From: Streptomyces ochraceiscleroticus
Lineage (GTDB): Bacteria; Actinomycetota; Actinomycetes; Streptomycetales; Streptomycetaceae
Assembly: GCF_000720485.1 (NCBI RefSeq)
Contig: NZ_JOAX01000005.1
Location: 124,001 to 188,000, forward strand
Reading direction: 5' to 3'
Length of the DNA: 64,000 nucleotides
Positions 17,995 to 26,580 of the stretch are shown here, piece by piece. The notes under the pieces were generated by a model that saw nothing but the letters and a program-made list of their open reading frames with translations, made no database searches and was not told where the DNA came from. Both the position numbers and the translations under genes were made by a program. How positions within the stretch are numbered: the first letter of the stretch is position 1; every line of letters begins with the position of its first letter.

Positions 17995-18904
17995 GTCCCA
18001 CACCCAACCCCCTGCGCAGGCACCGCGTCCGCTCCTGCGCTCCCTCCTCTTCATGCCCGGCAACAGGACAGCAGACTGGCTCCCCAAAGCCGTCGCAGTG
18101 GGCACTGACGCGGTCATCCTCGACCTGGAGGATGCCGTGCCCGAGTCGGCTCGGGCATCCGCCGTCAAGCAGGTGCACCAGGCCCTCGCTCGGCAGGCCG
18201 ACACCCAGGAAGGGCCGGCTCTGTTCGTGCGCATCAACCCCCTCGACAACTGGACGGCAGCCGACACACTGCACAACATCTGCGTCCCGGGACTCAGCGG
18301 AATCGTCCTCCCCAAAGTGACCGGTCCCGACGACGTACGCTTCGCCGACCGCCTCCTCGCCTGGTGCGAGCGCGAACAGGGGCTGTACCGGGGCCATTTC
18401 GCCCTCGTGCCACTACTGGAAAGCGCCCAGGCCCTGCACGATGCCCACGGCTGCGCGGCAGCCGCCGACCGCGTGGCGTATCTCGGCGCTGTCACCGGGG
18501 CGGGCGGCGACGTCGAACGCGCCGTCGGCTACCGCTGGAGCCCTGAAGGCAGCGAGACACACGCCCTGCGCGCCCGTGTCCTGCTCGACGTACGGGCAGC
18601 ACGGACCCCCCATCCGGTGACCGGACTGTGGACCCGCATCGGCGATCTCGACGGCCTGCGTGCCTTCGCCGAGCAGAACCGGGCGCTGGGATACTCCGGC
18701 ATGATGGCCATCCATCCCTCGCATGTTCCCGTCCTCAACGAGGTGTTCACACCCGGCGACGCCGAACTCGACCGCGCGGCAAGGCTGATCGCCACCATTG
18801 AGGAAGCGCAGGCAACAGGTACCGGCGCCGTCACATTCGAGGGGGAAATGGTCGACGAGGCCATGGCAGCAACAGCTCGCGCGCTGCTCGAGCGGCGTCC
18901 GTGA
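17984..18904 (+). CDS. CitE-like acyl-CoA lyase (HpcH/HpaI family)
   Basis: A 306-residue TIM-barrel protein related to the citrate lyase beta subunit and citramalyl-/malyl-CoA lyases. Diagnostic pieces are LLFMPGNRTADWL (start of the barrel), AVILDLEDAVPESAR (metal-binding Glu/Asp strand), FVRINPLDNW with the conserved Arg, and GYSGMMAIHPSHVPVLNEVF. There are no citrate lyase alpha or gamma subunits nearby, so this is a stand-alone lyase acting on a CoA thioester, probably giving acetyl-CoA plus pyruvate or glyoxylate. It starts at GTG 17984 inside the end of the CoA-transferase gene, so the two are coupled. A nested hairpin terminator follows. Confidence 0.88.
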   Translation: MPSESHTQPPAQAPRPLLRSLLFMPGNRTADWLPKAVAVGTDAVILDLEDAVPESARASAVKQVHQALARQADTQEGPALFVRINPLDNWTAADTLHNICVPGLSGIVLPKVTGPDDVRFADRLLAWCEREQGLYRGHFALVPLLESAQALHDAHGCAAAADRVAYLGAVTGAGGDVERAVGYRWSPEGSETHALRARVLLDVRAARTPHPVTGLWTRIGDLDGLRAFAEQNRALGYSGMMAIHPSHVPVLNEVFTPGDAELDRAARLIATIEEAQATGTGAVTFEGEMVDEAMAATARALLERRP

Positions 18905-18913
18905 GATACGTCG

Positions 18914-18965
18914 GCCGCCCTTGGTCTCAGCACCGTTGGGGTGGTGCTGAGGACTTCCGGGCGGC
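18914..18965. terminator. Nested hairpin terminator
   Basis: The inner stem TCAGCACC/GGTGCTGA (18927-18934 with 18943-18950) and outer stem GCCGCCC/GGGCGGC (18914-18920 with 18959-18965) lie just after the CitE-like gene. Confidence 0.7.
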
Positions 18966-19130
18966 TGACTGTGTCAACAGCAGGGGTGCTCGGCCCCGAC
19001 GGCCGTCCCCAGCCCGTCACCGACGCTCTGCTGGATGAGTCTGCCGTGACCGTCGGGGCCGACGGCCTGGGCTGGCGCCGGGGCCCACCGCGCTGACGCC
19101 GTTCGCGGCCGCGTGCGTGTGCCGTGTCGG

Positions 19131-19715
19131 TCAGGAGGTGGGGGCGGGGCCGGGCGGGAGGTGAACCGTCATGATCAGGTGGCAGGTCTCGTCGCCGGCA
19201 CCGCGGTAGGTGTGCGGGACGTCACCGTCAAAGGTGGCGGTCTGGCCGGCTTCGACGGTGTGCTCGGTGCCGTCGACGTCCAGGATCATGCGGCCGGCGG
19301 TAACACTGAGTGTTTCGATGACTCCGGCCTGGTGGGGGTGGCTGGGGTACTCCTCGCCCGGTTCCAGCTGCCAGCGCCACACCTCGACGGGGGCGGCCCC
19401 GGAGGTGGTCAGCATCAGCCGGGCCTGGCTGCCCTGCTCGCCGGTCCACAGGGGCGCCACGGCGTCCGCGTCCGTGATCCGGACCCGGCCTTCGGACGGC
19501 CCCTGCATCAGGGCGGACACCGAGATACCCAGGGTGTCGGCGAGGCGTACGAGCGTGGCCAGGTTGGGGTTGCCCTGGGCCTTTTCCAGCGCCACCAGGG
19601 CGCCCTTGCTGACCTGGGCGCGTCGGCTGAGCTCGTCCAGGGTCAGACCTGCGCGAGTGCGGGCCGCTCGGACGTTGTGCGCGACCGTCCGCAGAGCTGC
19701 GGTCGTCTCGGCCAT
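19131..19715 (-). CDS. XRE-family regulator with cupin sensor domain
   Basis: A 194-residue regulator. An N-terminal HTH_3 domain (LTLDELSRRAQVSKGALVAL, about residues 24-43) is followed by a small cupin beta-barrel (EEYPSHPHQAGVIETLSVTA, metal-type His residues; GDVPHTYRGAGDE). HTH-cupin proteins such as PuuR usually repress nearby genes and respond to small metabolites. It is divergent from the EamA exporter gene across a 113-nt gap that holds a perfect palindrome, so it probably controls itself and the exporter operon. Confidence 0.9.
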   Translation of the reverse strand: MAETTAALRTVAHNVRAARTRAGLTLDELSRRAQVSKGALVALEKAQGNPNLATLVRLADTLGISVSALMQGPSEGRVRITDADAVAPLWTGEQGSQARLMLTTSGAAPVEVWRWQLEPGEEYPSHPHQAGVIETLSVTAGRMILDVDGTEHTVEAGQTATFDGDVPHTYRGAGDETCHLIMTVHLPPGPAPTS

Positions 19716-19729
19716 GGGATCACCATCCT

Positions 19730-19742
19730 CAGTGGACCACTG
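19730..19742. promoter_or_regulatory. Palindromic operator, divergent region
   Basis: CAGTGG-A-CCACTG, a perfect 13-bp palindrome 14 nt upstream of the XRE-cupin start. It is the best candidate autoregulatory site for that protein. Confidence 0.5.
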
Positions 19743-19764
19743 TAATGACCGTGCGGTCGTTTAC

Positions 19765-19795
19765 TTGACTTCGGGTGGTCGTTTCGTTGTACGAT
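19765..19795 (+). promoter_or_regulatory. Possible promoter of the EamA gene
   Basis: TTGACT at 19765-19770 and TACGAT at 19790-19795 resemble -35 and -10 elements. The 19-nt spacer is longer than ideal, which would suit a weak or regulated promoter. Confidence 0.35.
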
Positions 19796-19828
19796 TTGGT
19801 CGACCCGATAGATAGTAAGGCATGTACC

Positions 19829-20665
19829 GTGATCGCTCTGCTGCTGGCCCTGGGCAGCTCCCTCGCCTATGGCTGCGCCGACTTCCTCGGCGGCCTCGGC
19901 GCCCGTAAGGCCCATGTGCTGCGTACCGTCCTGATCGCCGCACCGGCCAGCCTGGCGGTTGAACTGCTGCTGTGGCCGGTGCTCGGCGCCTCCTTCAGCG
20001 CCGGCGCCCTCGGCTGGGGTGCCGCCTCCGGTATCGCCTCGGCGGCCGCCTTCGCGCTGCTGTACAAGACGCTGGCGATCGGCCCGATGAACGTGCTCTC
20101 GCCCGTGACCGCGCTGGTCTCCGCCGCGCTGCCGGTGACGGTGGGCCTGCTGCAGGGCGAGCATCTGGCGGTCGCGGGAGTAGTCGGTCTGCCGCTGGCG
20201 CTGATCGCGGTGGTGCTGGTCAGCGCCGGACACGGCGCGGGCTCGGAACGCCCATCCCGTACGGCGCTGCTGCTGGCCTTCGGCGCGGGCGCCGCCATCG
20301 CCCTGCAGTTGGTCTTCCTGCACCAGGCGCCGTCCGACAGTGGTGTGGCCCCGCTGATCGTCGGGAGGGCGGTCTCCTCGGCGGTGACCCTGGCCGCGGC
20401 CGGGCTCATGTACCGCAGGCTGGGCTCCGAGCGGCCCGCGTACGGGATCTCGGCCGCCGCGGGTGTGCTGGACTCGGTGGCGAACCTGCTGTTCCTGCTC
20501 GCCTCCCGCAGCGGTGACCTCGCCGTCGTCGCCGTGATCACGGCTCTCTACCCGGCCGGCACGGTGCTGCTCGCCCGCGGCGTGCTCGCCGAACGCGTCC
20601 GCCGCGGACAGCTCGTCGGCCTGGGCACCGCCGCCGTCGCCGTCAGCCTCCTCGCTCTGACCTGA
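19829..20665 (+). CDS. EamA-family (DMT) metabolite exporter
   Basis: A 278-residue inner-membrane protein with two EamA repeats and about ten helices (SSLAYGCADFLGGLGARKAH near the N-terminus; AVVAVITALYPAGTVLLARG in the second repeat). Such exporters move amino acids, drugs or other small metabolites. The start is GTG 19829 with AAGG upstream. It heads a plus-strand run EamA, PaiB-like, B3/B4, SMR, SMR that is probably repressed by the divergent XRE-cupin protein. Confidence 0.9.
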   Translation: MIALLLALGSSLAYGCADFLGGLGARKAHVLRTVLIAAPASLAVELLLWPVLGASFSAGALGWGAASGIASAAAFALLYKTLAIGPMNVLSPVTALVSAALPVTVGLLQGEHLAVAGVVGLPLALIAVVLVSAGHGAGSERPSRTALLLAFGAGAAIALQLVFLHQAPSDSGVAPLIVGRAVSSAVTLAAAGLMYRRLGSERPAYGISAAAGVLDSVANLLFLLASRSGDLAVVAVITALYPAGTVLLARGVLAERVRRGQLVGLGTAAVAVSLLALT

Positions 20666-20724
20666 ACAGCTCGCAGCCCACCCCGCCTTGAACGGCCCCG
20701 TAGCCACCACGTAGGGAGACTTGC

Positions 20725-21372
20725 ATGTTCCTCCAGCCCTGGGACGCCGCCCTGGACGACGCCGAATGGCAGGCGTGGATCGCCGAAGGCCACGACTTCG
20801 GCCAGCTCAGTGTCAACGGCCTGCCCGGCCAGGCACCCCGCACCGTCCCCACGCACTTCACCAGCGACGGTAACGACCTCCTGGTCCACCTCGCCCGGCC
20901 CAACCCGGTCTGGCAGGCGATCGAGCACGACCCGAACGTCACCTTCACCGTCATCGGCGACTACGCCTTCATCCCCGGCCCCTGGCGCGCCAAGCCCGAC
21001 GTCCCGCCCACCGACGGCGTGCCCACCAGCTACTACGCGGCCGTTCAGTTCACCTGCCGTGCTCACATCGTCGACGACCCCGAGGCCAAGGCCGAACTGC
21101 TGCGCCGCCAGCTCGCCCACTTCCAGCCCGACGGCGACCACGGCCCGGTCGCCGTTGACCAGCCGCCGTACGGCCGGATGCTGCCCGGCATCCGCGGGCT
21201 GCGTCTCGAAGTCACCGACGTGGTGGCCAAGTTCAAGTACGACGACCACAAGCCCGTCGAGTATCGCGCCACCGTCGCCGACCGGCTCACTGACCGAGGC
21301 CAGGGGCTCGACGTACCGACCGCGCGCCAGCAGCGCCGCCGCCTGGACCGCATCGGCCCCTGGAAGCCCTGA
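20725..21372 (+). CDS. PaiB-like FMN-binding protein
   Basis: A 215-residue protein of the FMN-binding negative regulator / PaiB family: start MFLQPWDAALDDAEWQAWIA, then PRTVPTHFTSDGNDLLVHLA and a flavin split-barrel core with YGRMLPGIRGLRLEVTDVVA. Bacillus PaiB works with the polyamine acetyltransferase PaiA and influences protease and sporulation genes, but most family members are uncharacterised. It lies 59 nt after the EamA gene with GGGAG before ATG. The neighbours suggest a shared small-molecule resistance or detoxification role. Confidence 0.88.
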   Translation: MFLQPWDAALDDAEWQAWIAEGHDFGQLSVNGLPGQAPRTVPTHFTSDGNDLLVHLARPNPVWQAIEHDPNVTFTVIGDYAFIPGPWRAKPDVPPTDGVPTSYYAAVQFTCRAHIVDDPEAKAELLRRQLAHFQPDGDHGPVAVDQPPYGRMLPGIRGLRLEVTDVVAKFKYDDHKPVEYRATVADRLTDRGQGLDVPTARQQRRRLDRIGPWKP

Positions 21373-21446
21373 CCCCGCCTCCGCACACGAGCGGACCCCT
21401 GACACGACCACCCGCCCGCACTCACGCACCGAGGAGACGGAACCGC

Positions 21447-22154
21447 ATGTCCGCCTTCATCCTTTCCTTCGCCGTCGCAGACGCCTTTCCCGACACCCTG
21501 ATCGCCCTGGTCACCGCCACCGGCCTGCGCGGCCACGAATCCTGGCCGGACACCGCCGCCGCCCTGGCAGACCTGGAGCGGCAGCTCGCCGACGGCGCCT
21601 GGCAGCCTGCCGACGAGACCGACCCGCGCATCGAGGCGTGGCACACCGCCTACCGCTCCTTCGGCACCAACCCGCGCCGCATCCGCCCCAGCGTCGACGC
21701 GCTCGGCCGTCGGATGGCCAAGAAGGGGACACTGCCGCGTATCAACCCGGCCGTCGACTCCTACAACGCCGTCTCGGTCCGCCACGGGCTGCCCGCCGGT
21801 GCCTTCGACCTGGACCAGGTCACCGGTGACGTCGAGATCCGGTACGCGGACGGCAGCGAGGAGTTCACCCCGCTCGGCGAACCCGAGAACGTGGAGAATC
21901 CGAAGCCCGGCGAGATCATCTACGCCGACACCACCGGCGTCCTGACCCGCCACTGGAACCACCGCGACGCCCATCGCACCCGCGTCACCGAAGACTCCAC
22001 CCGCGTCACCTTCGTTCTCGAAACCCTTCGGGCCACCCGCGACGGCCACCTGCTGAAGACCGCGGCGGAGGAGCTGCAGGGCCTGCTCACCCCGCACGCC
22101 GAAACGAGCGCCGTGCAGTACCTCAGCCCGGCGCAACCCCAGGCCACCGCCTGA
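21447..22154 (+). CDS. B3/B4 domain protein (PheRS beta-like editing fold)
   Basis: A 235-residue stand-alone B3/B4 domain, the fold that edits mischarged Tyr-tRNA(Phe) in phenylalanyl-tRNA synthetase beta chains. Landmarks are YRSFGTNPRRIRPSVDALGR, LPRINPAVDSYNAVSVRHGL and PGEIIYADTTGVLTRHWNHR. Stand-alone members could be trans-editing factors or D-aminoacyl/amino-acid-binding proteins; none is firmly characterised. ATG 21447 follows GAGGAGACGG. Its linkage to the XRE-cupin and EamA genes suggests that the exporter deals with an amino-acid analogue. Confidence 0.87.
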   Translation: MSAFILSFAVADAFPDTLIALVTATGLRGHESWPDTAAALADLERQLADGAWQPADETDPRIEAWHTAYRSFGTNPRRIRPSVDALGRRMAKKGTLPRINPAVDSYNAVSVRHGLPAGAFDLDQVTGDVEIRYADGSEEFTPLGEPENVENPKPGEIIYADTTGVLTRHWNHRDAHRTRVTEDSTRVTFVLETLRATRDGHLLKTAAEELQGLLTPHAETSAVQYLSPAQPQATA

Positions 22155-22291
22155 TACCACCGTGTACAGCCGTTGGCATGCCGGCTTCCCCCTGATGACC
22201 GTCCATCCGTCGCACCCTGTTCGGTGCACGCCTCTGTACGGAGAAGCGGGGCGCGTTCTCTCATGCACGAACCACTGCCTTTGGAGGCTTT

Positions 22292-22702
22292 GTGTCGACG
22301 ACACGGACGGACCGTTCCCAGAGCTCGAACGTCGGCTGGGTCTGGTTGCTGTTCTCCTCGCTCTTCGAGATCACCTTCGCGCTGTCCACCGAAGCCACCG
22401 TCGGCTTCACCCGCCTGGGGCCTTCCCTGCTCACCGTGGCTGCCGCCGCCTGCGGCATCTTCATGCTCTCCCAGGCCCTCAAGTCGATCGACGTCGGCGT
22501 CGGTTACACCGTCTGGTCCGGCATAGGCGGCGTGGGCACCGTCGTCTTCGGCACGCTCATCTACGACGAGCCCATGACCGTGTGGAAGGTCATCGCCTTC
22601 GTCCTGATCATCGGCGGTGCCACCAGCCTGCGGATCAGCGACAGCGTTGCCGAGAAGAAGGCCGCGGAAGCGCACACCGATACCGCTCAGCCTGTCGCCT
22701 GA
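22292..22702 (+). CDS. Small multidrug resistance (SMR) subunit, long form
   Basis: A 136-residue four-helix SMR protein with about 15 extra residues at each end. The conserved membrane Glu is in SSLFEITFALSTEATVGFTR (helix 1), followed by the family segment VGYTVWSGIGGVGTVVFGTL. GTG 22292 has GGAGG at a good distance. The next gene encodes a second SMR subunit, so a heterodimeric antiporter of the EbrAB/YkkCD kind is likely. Confidence 0.88.
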   Translation: MSTTRTDRSQSSNVGWVWLLFSSLFEITFALSTEATVGFTRLGPSLLTVAAAACGIFMLSQALKSIDVGVGYTVWSGIGGVGTVVFGTLIYDEPMTVWKVIAFVLIIGGATSLRISDSVAEKKAAEAHTDTAQPVA

Positions 22703-22738
22703 CGCCCCGCCCGCCCCGGACAGAAGGAACCCGCCACC

Positions 22739-23056
22739 ATGACCTGGGTCTACCTCGGCATCGCCATCGTCTTCGAGATCTGCTTCGCGCTGGGCACCAA
22801 CGCCACCAGAGGCTTCACCCGCCTGTGGCCGTCTGTACTGACCCTGCTCGCGGCCGGCGGCGGTCTCTACACCCTCTCCCTGGCCCTGCTCGGGCTCGAT
22901 GTCTCCGTCGGCTACACCATCTGGACCGGCATCGGTGGCGTCGGCACCGTCATCATGGGGGCCATTCTCTTCAAGGAGAAGCTCACCCTCGCCCGGCTGC
23001 TGTCCTTCGCCTCGATCATCGGCGGCGTCATCATCCTGCGCCTGACCTCGGTCTGA
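22739..23056 (+). CDS. SMR subunit, Gdx/SugE-like
   Basis: A 105-residue four-helix SMR protein with Glu in IAIVFEICFALGTNATRGFT and YTIWTGIGGVGTVIMGAILF. The GFTRLWPS stretch is closer to guanidinium exporters (Gdx, formerly SugE) than to Qac-type pumps. Paired with the preceding SMR gene (36-nt gap) it could form a heterodimer. Guanidinium export is a family-based possibility only; no guanidine riboswitch is evident upstream. A strong terminator follows. Confidence 0.9.
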   Translation: MTWVYLGIAIVFEICFALGTNATRGFTRLWPSVLTLLAAGGGLYTLSLALLGLDVSVGYTIWTGIGGVGTVIMGAILFKEKLTLARLLSFASIIGGVIILRLTSV

Positions 23057-23091
23057 TCCGCACGGACCGAGCTCCTCCTTTCGTCATACGT

Positions 23092-23135
23092 GCCGGCTTG
23101 CCCGCCTCGGCTCCGACCGAGGCGGGCAAGCCGGC
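23092..23135. terminator. Strong hairpin terminator
   Basis: Perfect 19-bp stem (23092-23110 pairing with 23117-23135) with loop CTCCGA, after the SMR pair. Confidence 0.85.
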
Positions 23136-23321
23136 CCGAGGCGTGTTCGGCGGCCGATCGTGGGATCGGTGTGACCCGGACCGGCGTGCGAATCGTCATC
23201 AGGCTCGTGCACATCGGCATGCCGTGTGGTCGTTGCGACATGGCGCAGGTGACAGGGCGGAGAGCGAGGCTCTGAGCAGTCGCGCCGCGAAGAGCGTGGC
23301 GCACTGCGAAGGAGTGTTTAC

Positions 23322-24413
23322 ATGGTCCGGTACGACCTGGCCCTTATCGGGTTCGGCGGTGTCAACCGCGCGCTCGCCGAGCTCATATCCCAACGCGGGG
23401 ACCGCCTCGCCGAGGAGCTGGGCTTCACCCTGCGCGTCGTGGCGATCACCGACCTGCGGGCCGGTTCGCTGGTCGACACCGACGGCATCGACCTGGCCCC
23501 GCTGCTGGCGGCCGAACCGGGCGAGCTCGACTTCTCCGGCCTGACCGGCGGGAATGCCGACCCCCGCAGCGAGTGGGTGATTCGCGAAGTCCCGGCCGAC
23601 ATCGTCGTGGAGGCGACGTTCACCAACCCCACCGACGGTGAGCCCGCTCTCTCCCACGTGCGCTGGGCCCTGGAGGCCGGGAAGCACGTGTGCACCACCA
23701 ACAAGGGACCGGTCGCCCTCGCCGGCCGAGCACTGAGAGTGCTGGCCGAACAGCGCGGTATCGGCTTCGAGTTCGAGGGCGCGGTGCTCAGCGGCACCCC
23801 CGTCCTGCGCACCGCCCAGCGCCTGCTCGCGGGGCTGGAGATCACCGGCGTCCAGGGCATCATGAACGGCACCTCGAACTACATCCTCGGCCGGCTCGAG
23901 GAAGGCATCGAGCTGCCGGCGGCCATCGCGGAAGCCCAGGAACTGGGCTACGCCGAAGCCGACCCCACCGCCGACATCGAGGGCCACGACGTCCAGTTGA
24001 AGGTCTTGATCCTGGCCAACGAGATCCTCGGCGCCGACCTGCGCCGTGCGGACGTCTGCTGCGAAGGCATCTCCTCGGTCACGCCGCAGGAGGTGCAGGA
24101 CGCCGTAACGAAGGGGCTGCACTGGAAGCTGGTCGGCTCGGCCACCCTCCGGGCGGACGGCACCGTCGACGCCCGTGTGGCCCTCCTCGCGCTGCCCGCC
24201 CACCACCCGCTCGCGGGAATCTCCGGACCGCTCAACGCGGTCACCTTCCACACCGACCTCCTCGGCAGTGTCACGGTCTCCGGACCCGGCGCCGGCCGCA
24301 TGGAGACCGCGTACGCCCTGCTGTCCGACATCATCGCCATCCACCAGGGCCGGCACGCGGACGACGACACCGCCCCGCTGTACCCCGTCCTTCAGGAGAC
24401 CCACCGTGGCTGA
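23322..24413 (+). CDS. Homoserine dehydrogenase without ACT domain
   Basis: A 363-residue NAD(P)-dependent enzyme interconverting L-homoserine and L-aspartate semialdehyde. The nucleotide-binding [17 protein letters not shown] is at the N-terminus; [31 protein letters not shown] and [20 protein letters not shown] are the catalytic-domain motifs (Lys and Asp/Glu substrate residues). The regulatory ACT domain of the biosynthetic enzyme is absent, so it would escape threonine inhibition. It overlaps the aldehyde dehydrogenase gene by 8 nt, which fits a catabolic role: homoserine to aspartate semialdehyde to aspartate. Confidence 0.9.
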   Translation: MVRYDLALIGFGGVNRALAELISQRGDRLAEELGFTLRVVAITDLRAGSLVDTDGIDLAPLLAAEPGELDFSGLTGGNADPRSEWVIREVPADIVVEATFTNPTDGEPALSHVRWALEAGKHVCTTNKGPVALAGRALRVLAEQRGIGFEFEGAVLSGTPVLRTAQRLLAGLEITGVQGIMNGTSNYILGRLEEGIELPAAIAEAQELGYAEADPTADIEGHDVQLKVLILANEILGADLRRADVCCEGISSVTPQEVQDAVTKGLHWKLVGSATLRADGTVDARVALLALPAHHPLAGISGPLNAVTFHTDLLGSVTVSGPGAGRMETAYALLSDIIAIHQGRHADDDTAPLYPVLQETHRG

Positions 24414-25836
24414 CACCGTCGCGGCCCCGCACATCCAGCAGCTCGGCGCCGACATGGCCCCCGTGCACAACCCCTACACCGGCGAGGCCATCGCCTCCGT
24501 CCGCACCGTCGATGCCACCGCCACCGGCACCGTCCTGCAGCGGGCCAGGTGCGGCCGCCGCATCGCCGCCGCGCTGTCCCGTGCCACCCGGACCTCCGTC
24601 CTGGAGCGCACCGCCCGGCTGGTCGAGCGGCGCGCCGAATCCTTCGCTCAGCTCATCGTCAGCGAGGCCGGCAAGACCATCACCCAGGCCCGCAAGGAGG
24701 TCGCCCGGGCGGTCAACACCCTCACGCTGTCCGCGGCCGAGGTCCGGCGCAACGCCGGCGAGGTCGTCCCCTTCGACGCGTACGAGGGCTCCGAGCAGCG
24801 GCAGGGCTGGTTCACCCGCGAACCCCTGGGCATCATCGCCGCCATCACCCCGTTCAACGACCCGCTCAACCTGGTCGCCCACAAACTCGGCCCGGCCATC
24901 GCCGGCGGCAACGCGGTGATCCTCAAACCCTCCGCCCACACGCCGTTGTCCGCGCTGCGACTGGTCGACACCCTCATCGAGGCCGGCCTGCCCGAGGAGA
25001 TCGTCACGGTCGTCAACGGCGGTGCCGACCTCGGTGCCGCGATCGTCTCGGCCCCCGATGTACGCATGGTGTCGCTCACCGGCGGATTCGCCACCGGGGA
25101 GGCCATCTCCCGCACGGCCGGCCTGAAGAAGCTGGCCATGGACCTCGGCGGCAACGCCCCGGTCATCGTCATGGACGACGCGGACCTGGACCCGGCGGTG
25201 GAGTCGTGCGTCTCCGGGGCGTTCTGGGCCGCGGGCCAGAACTGCATCGGCACGCAGCGCATCCTGATCGCCCGCGAGGTGTACGAGTCCTTCCGCGATG
25301 CGTTCGTCGCGCGTACGAAGGGGCTGCGCGTCGGCGACCCGCTCAGCGAGCACACCGATGTCGGCCCCATGATCACGGCGGCGGCCGGGCGTGCCACTCA
25401 GCGCAAGGTCGAGGCCGCGGTGGCCGAGGGAGCGGTACTGCTGTGCGGCAATGAGCTGAACGGTTCGCTGTACACCCCGACGGTCCTGGAAGACGTACCG
25501 CCCACCTGCTCGATCCGGCAGGAAGAAGCGTTCGCCCCCGTTGTCGTGCTGCAGCCGTTCCAGTCCTTCGAAGACGCCATCGAGCAGGCCAACGCCATCG
25601 ACTACAGCCTGCACGCGGGCATCTTCACCTCGCGACTGGACCGTGCGCTGTCCGCGGCCCGGCTGCTGGAGGCCGGGGGAGTGATGATCAACGACTCGTC
25701 CGATTACCGGTTCGATGCGATGCCGTTCGGCGGGTTCAAGTACGGCAGCATGGGCCGCGAGGGCGTGCGTTTCGCCTTCGAGGAGATGACCCAGCCCAAG
25801 GTCGTCTGCGTGAATCACCTGGACACCGCGTGGTGA
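24406..25836 (+). CDS. Aldehyde dehydrogenase (possible semialdehyde dehydrogenase)
   Basis: A 476-residue NAD(P)-dependent aldehyde dehydrogenase. Catalytic Cys is in [14 protein letters not shown], the general-base Glu region is [15 protein letters not shown] (Leu replaces the usual Glu in ELGG), and cofactor motifs are [20 protein letters not shown] and [14 protein letters not shown]. The closest named families are phosphonoacetaldehyde, lactaldehyde and succinate-semialdehyde dehydrogenases. GTG 24406 with AGGAG overlaps the homoserine dehydrogenase gene, so aspartate semialdehyde is a natural substrate candidate. The Glu-to-Leu change in ELGG also occurs in CoA-acylating and phosphonoacetaldehyde-type enzymes, so mechanism should not be assumed. 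Confidence 0.88.
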   Translation: MADTVAAPHIQQLGADMAPVHNPYTGEAIASVRTVDATATGTVLQRARCGRRIAAALSRATRTSVLERTARLVERRAESFAQLIVSEAGKTITQARKEVARAVNTLTLSAAEVRRNAGEVVPFDAYEGSEQRQGWFTREPLGIIAAITPFNDPLNLVAHKLGPAIAGGNAVILKPSAHTPLSALRLVDTLIEAGLPEEIVTVVNGGADLGAAIVSAPDVRMVSLTGGFATGEAISRTAGLKKLAMDLGGNAPVIVMDDADLDPAVESCVSGAFWAAGQNCIGTQRILIAREVYESFRDAFVARTKGLRVGDPLSEHTDVGPMITAAAGRATQRKVEAAVAEGAVLLCGNELNGSLYTPTVLEDVPPTCSIRQEEAFAPVVVLQPFQSFEDAIEQANAIDYSLHAGIFTSRLDRALSAARLLEAGGVMINDSSDYRFDAMPFGGFKYGSMGREGVRFAFEEMTQPKVVCVNHLDTAW

Positions 25837-26082
25837 CGGCCTTTCGCTGTCCGCGCATCCGGCACTGGTACGGGCGCCGGCCACCGTCAAGCGCGCCGCG
25901 GCCCGCGCCAACAGGGAGATCGGAGTACTGGAGCCGGACACGGCGGGATCGCCGAGCAGGCTCTCGCCAGTGGGGCAGTCGTCGTTGACCTCGTGGTCCG
26001 GGCCGGGCTGCTCGACAGGGAGCGGGCAACCCGGTTGCTCACTCCTCTTCCGCAGAACTCGCTGATCCACGCGGGCGGTTGA
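25835..26082 (+). pseudogene. Aspartase/fumarase-superfamily remnant
   Basis: Directly after the aldehyde dehydrogenase, frame 2 encodes ALVRAPATVKRAAARANREI followed by GVLEPDTAG, the N-terminal helix pattern of aspartate ammonia-lyases. A frame change near 25947 continues as IAEQALASGAVVVDLVVRAG and LLDRERATRLLTP, the C-terminal helices of the same family, stopping at 26080-26082. The roughly 350 central residues, including the active-site loop, are gone. The remnant overlaps the 3' end of the opposite-strand Lrp gene. An intact aspartase would have turned aspartate into fumarate, which completes a homoserine-degradation route with the two upstream genes. Confidence 0.6.
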
Positions 26083-26503
26083 CGACCCGCGACAGCGTGA
26101 GTGCCGTGACCGTGTCACGTACGCCGGGCATCTGGGCGATCTCCTCCCAGATGCCCCGTACGCGTTCCAGCGACGCCGCTTCCAGCCGCACCATGATGTC
26201 GAAATCACCGCTGAGGATTTCGCAGGTGACGACCTCGGGGATGCGTTTGAGCGCGGCCAGGACGTCGCCGCCGCGCATGCGGTCCTGGCGGTAGACGAGT
26301 ACCAGGGCGGAGACGACGTCCGCCCCGGCGGTCTCTCCGGGGCGGACGATGGTGTATCCGGCGATGTGTCCCTGGCGTTCCAGCCGCTCGATGCGCTGGC
26401 GCACCGCGTTGCGTGACAGCAGGACCCGGGCAGCCAACTCGGCGTGCGGGATACGGGCGTTGCGGGTCAGCTCGGCAATGATTTTCTCGTCGATGGCGTC
26501 CAC
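26039..26503 (-). CDS. Lrp/AsnC-family regulator
   Basis: A 154-residue feast/famine regulator. The N-terminal HTH (NARIPHAELAARVLLSRNAV, about residues 16-35) is followed by a RAM domain (SGDFDIMVRLEAASLERVRG). GTG 26503 gives the normal Lrp length. It lies between the two halves of the homoserine/PLP cluster, downstream of the HAD gene on the same strand but separated by a terminator. Amino acids are the usual effectors, so it likely controls the homoserine dehydrogenase and PLP-enzyme operons. Confidence 0.9.
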   Translation of the reverse strand: MDAIDEKIIAELTRNARIPHAELAARVLLSRNAVRQRIERLERQGHIAGYTIVRPGETAGADVVSALVLVYRQDRMRGGDVLAALKRIPEVVTCEILSGDFDIMVRLEAASLERVRGIWEEIAQMPGVRDTVTALTLSRVVNRPRGSASSAEEE

Positions 26504-26528
26504 GGTGGAGGGTTCCCTTCGTGAGGAA

Positions 26529-26559
26529 GGCCCCTGGCAGCCGGGCGCTGCCAGGGGCC
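26529..26559. terminator. Hairpin terminator after the HAD gene
   Basis: Perfect 13-bp stem (GGCCCCTGGCAGC at 26529-26541 pairing with 26547-26559) with a 5-nt loop, between the HAD and Lrp genes. Confidence 0.8.
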
Positions 26560-26580
26560 GGTACTGCAGGCCGGAGCCCG

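Noticed and set aside
18971..19096. 41-codon GTG reading frame after the CitE terminator
   Set aside because: It has no ribosome-binding site or recognisable domain and lies between a terminator and the end of the convergent regulator gene; it is probably a chance frame or an unidentifiable relic.
22155..22291. Possible guanidine riboswitch before the SMR pair
   Set aside because: An ACGG and ACGA are present but no paired stems place them in hairpin loops, so neither the guanidine-II nor the guanidine-I pattern is met.
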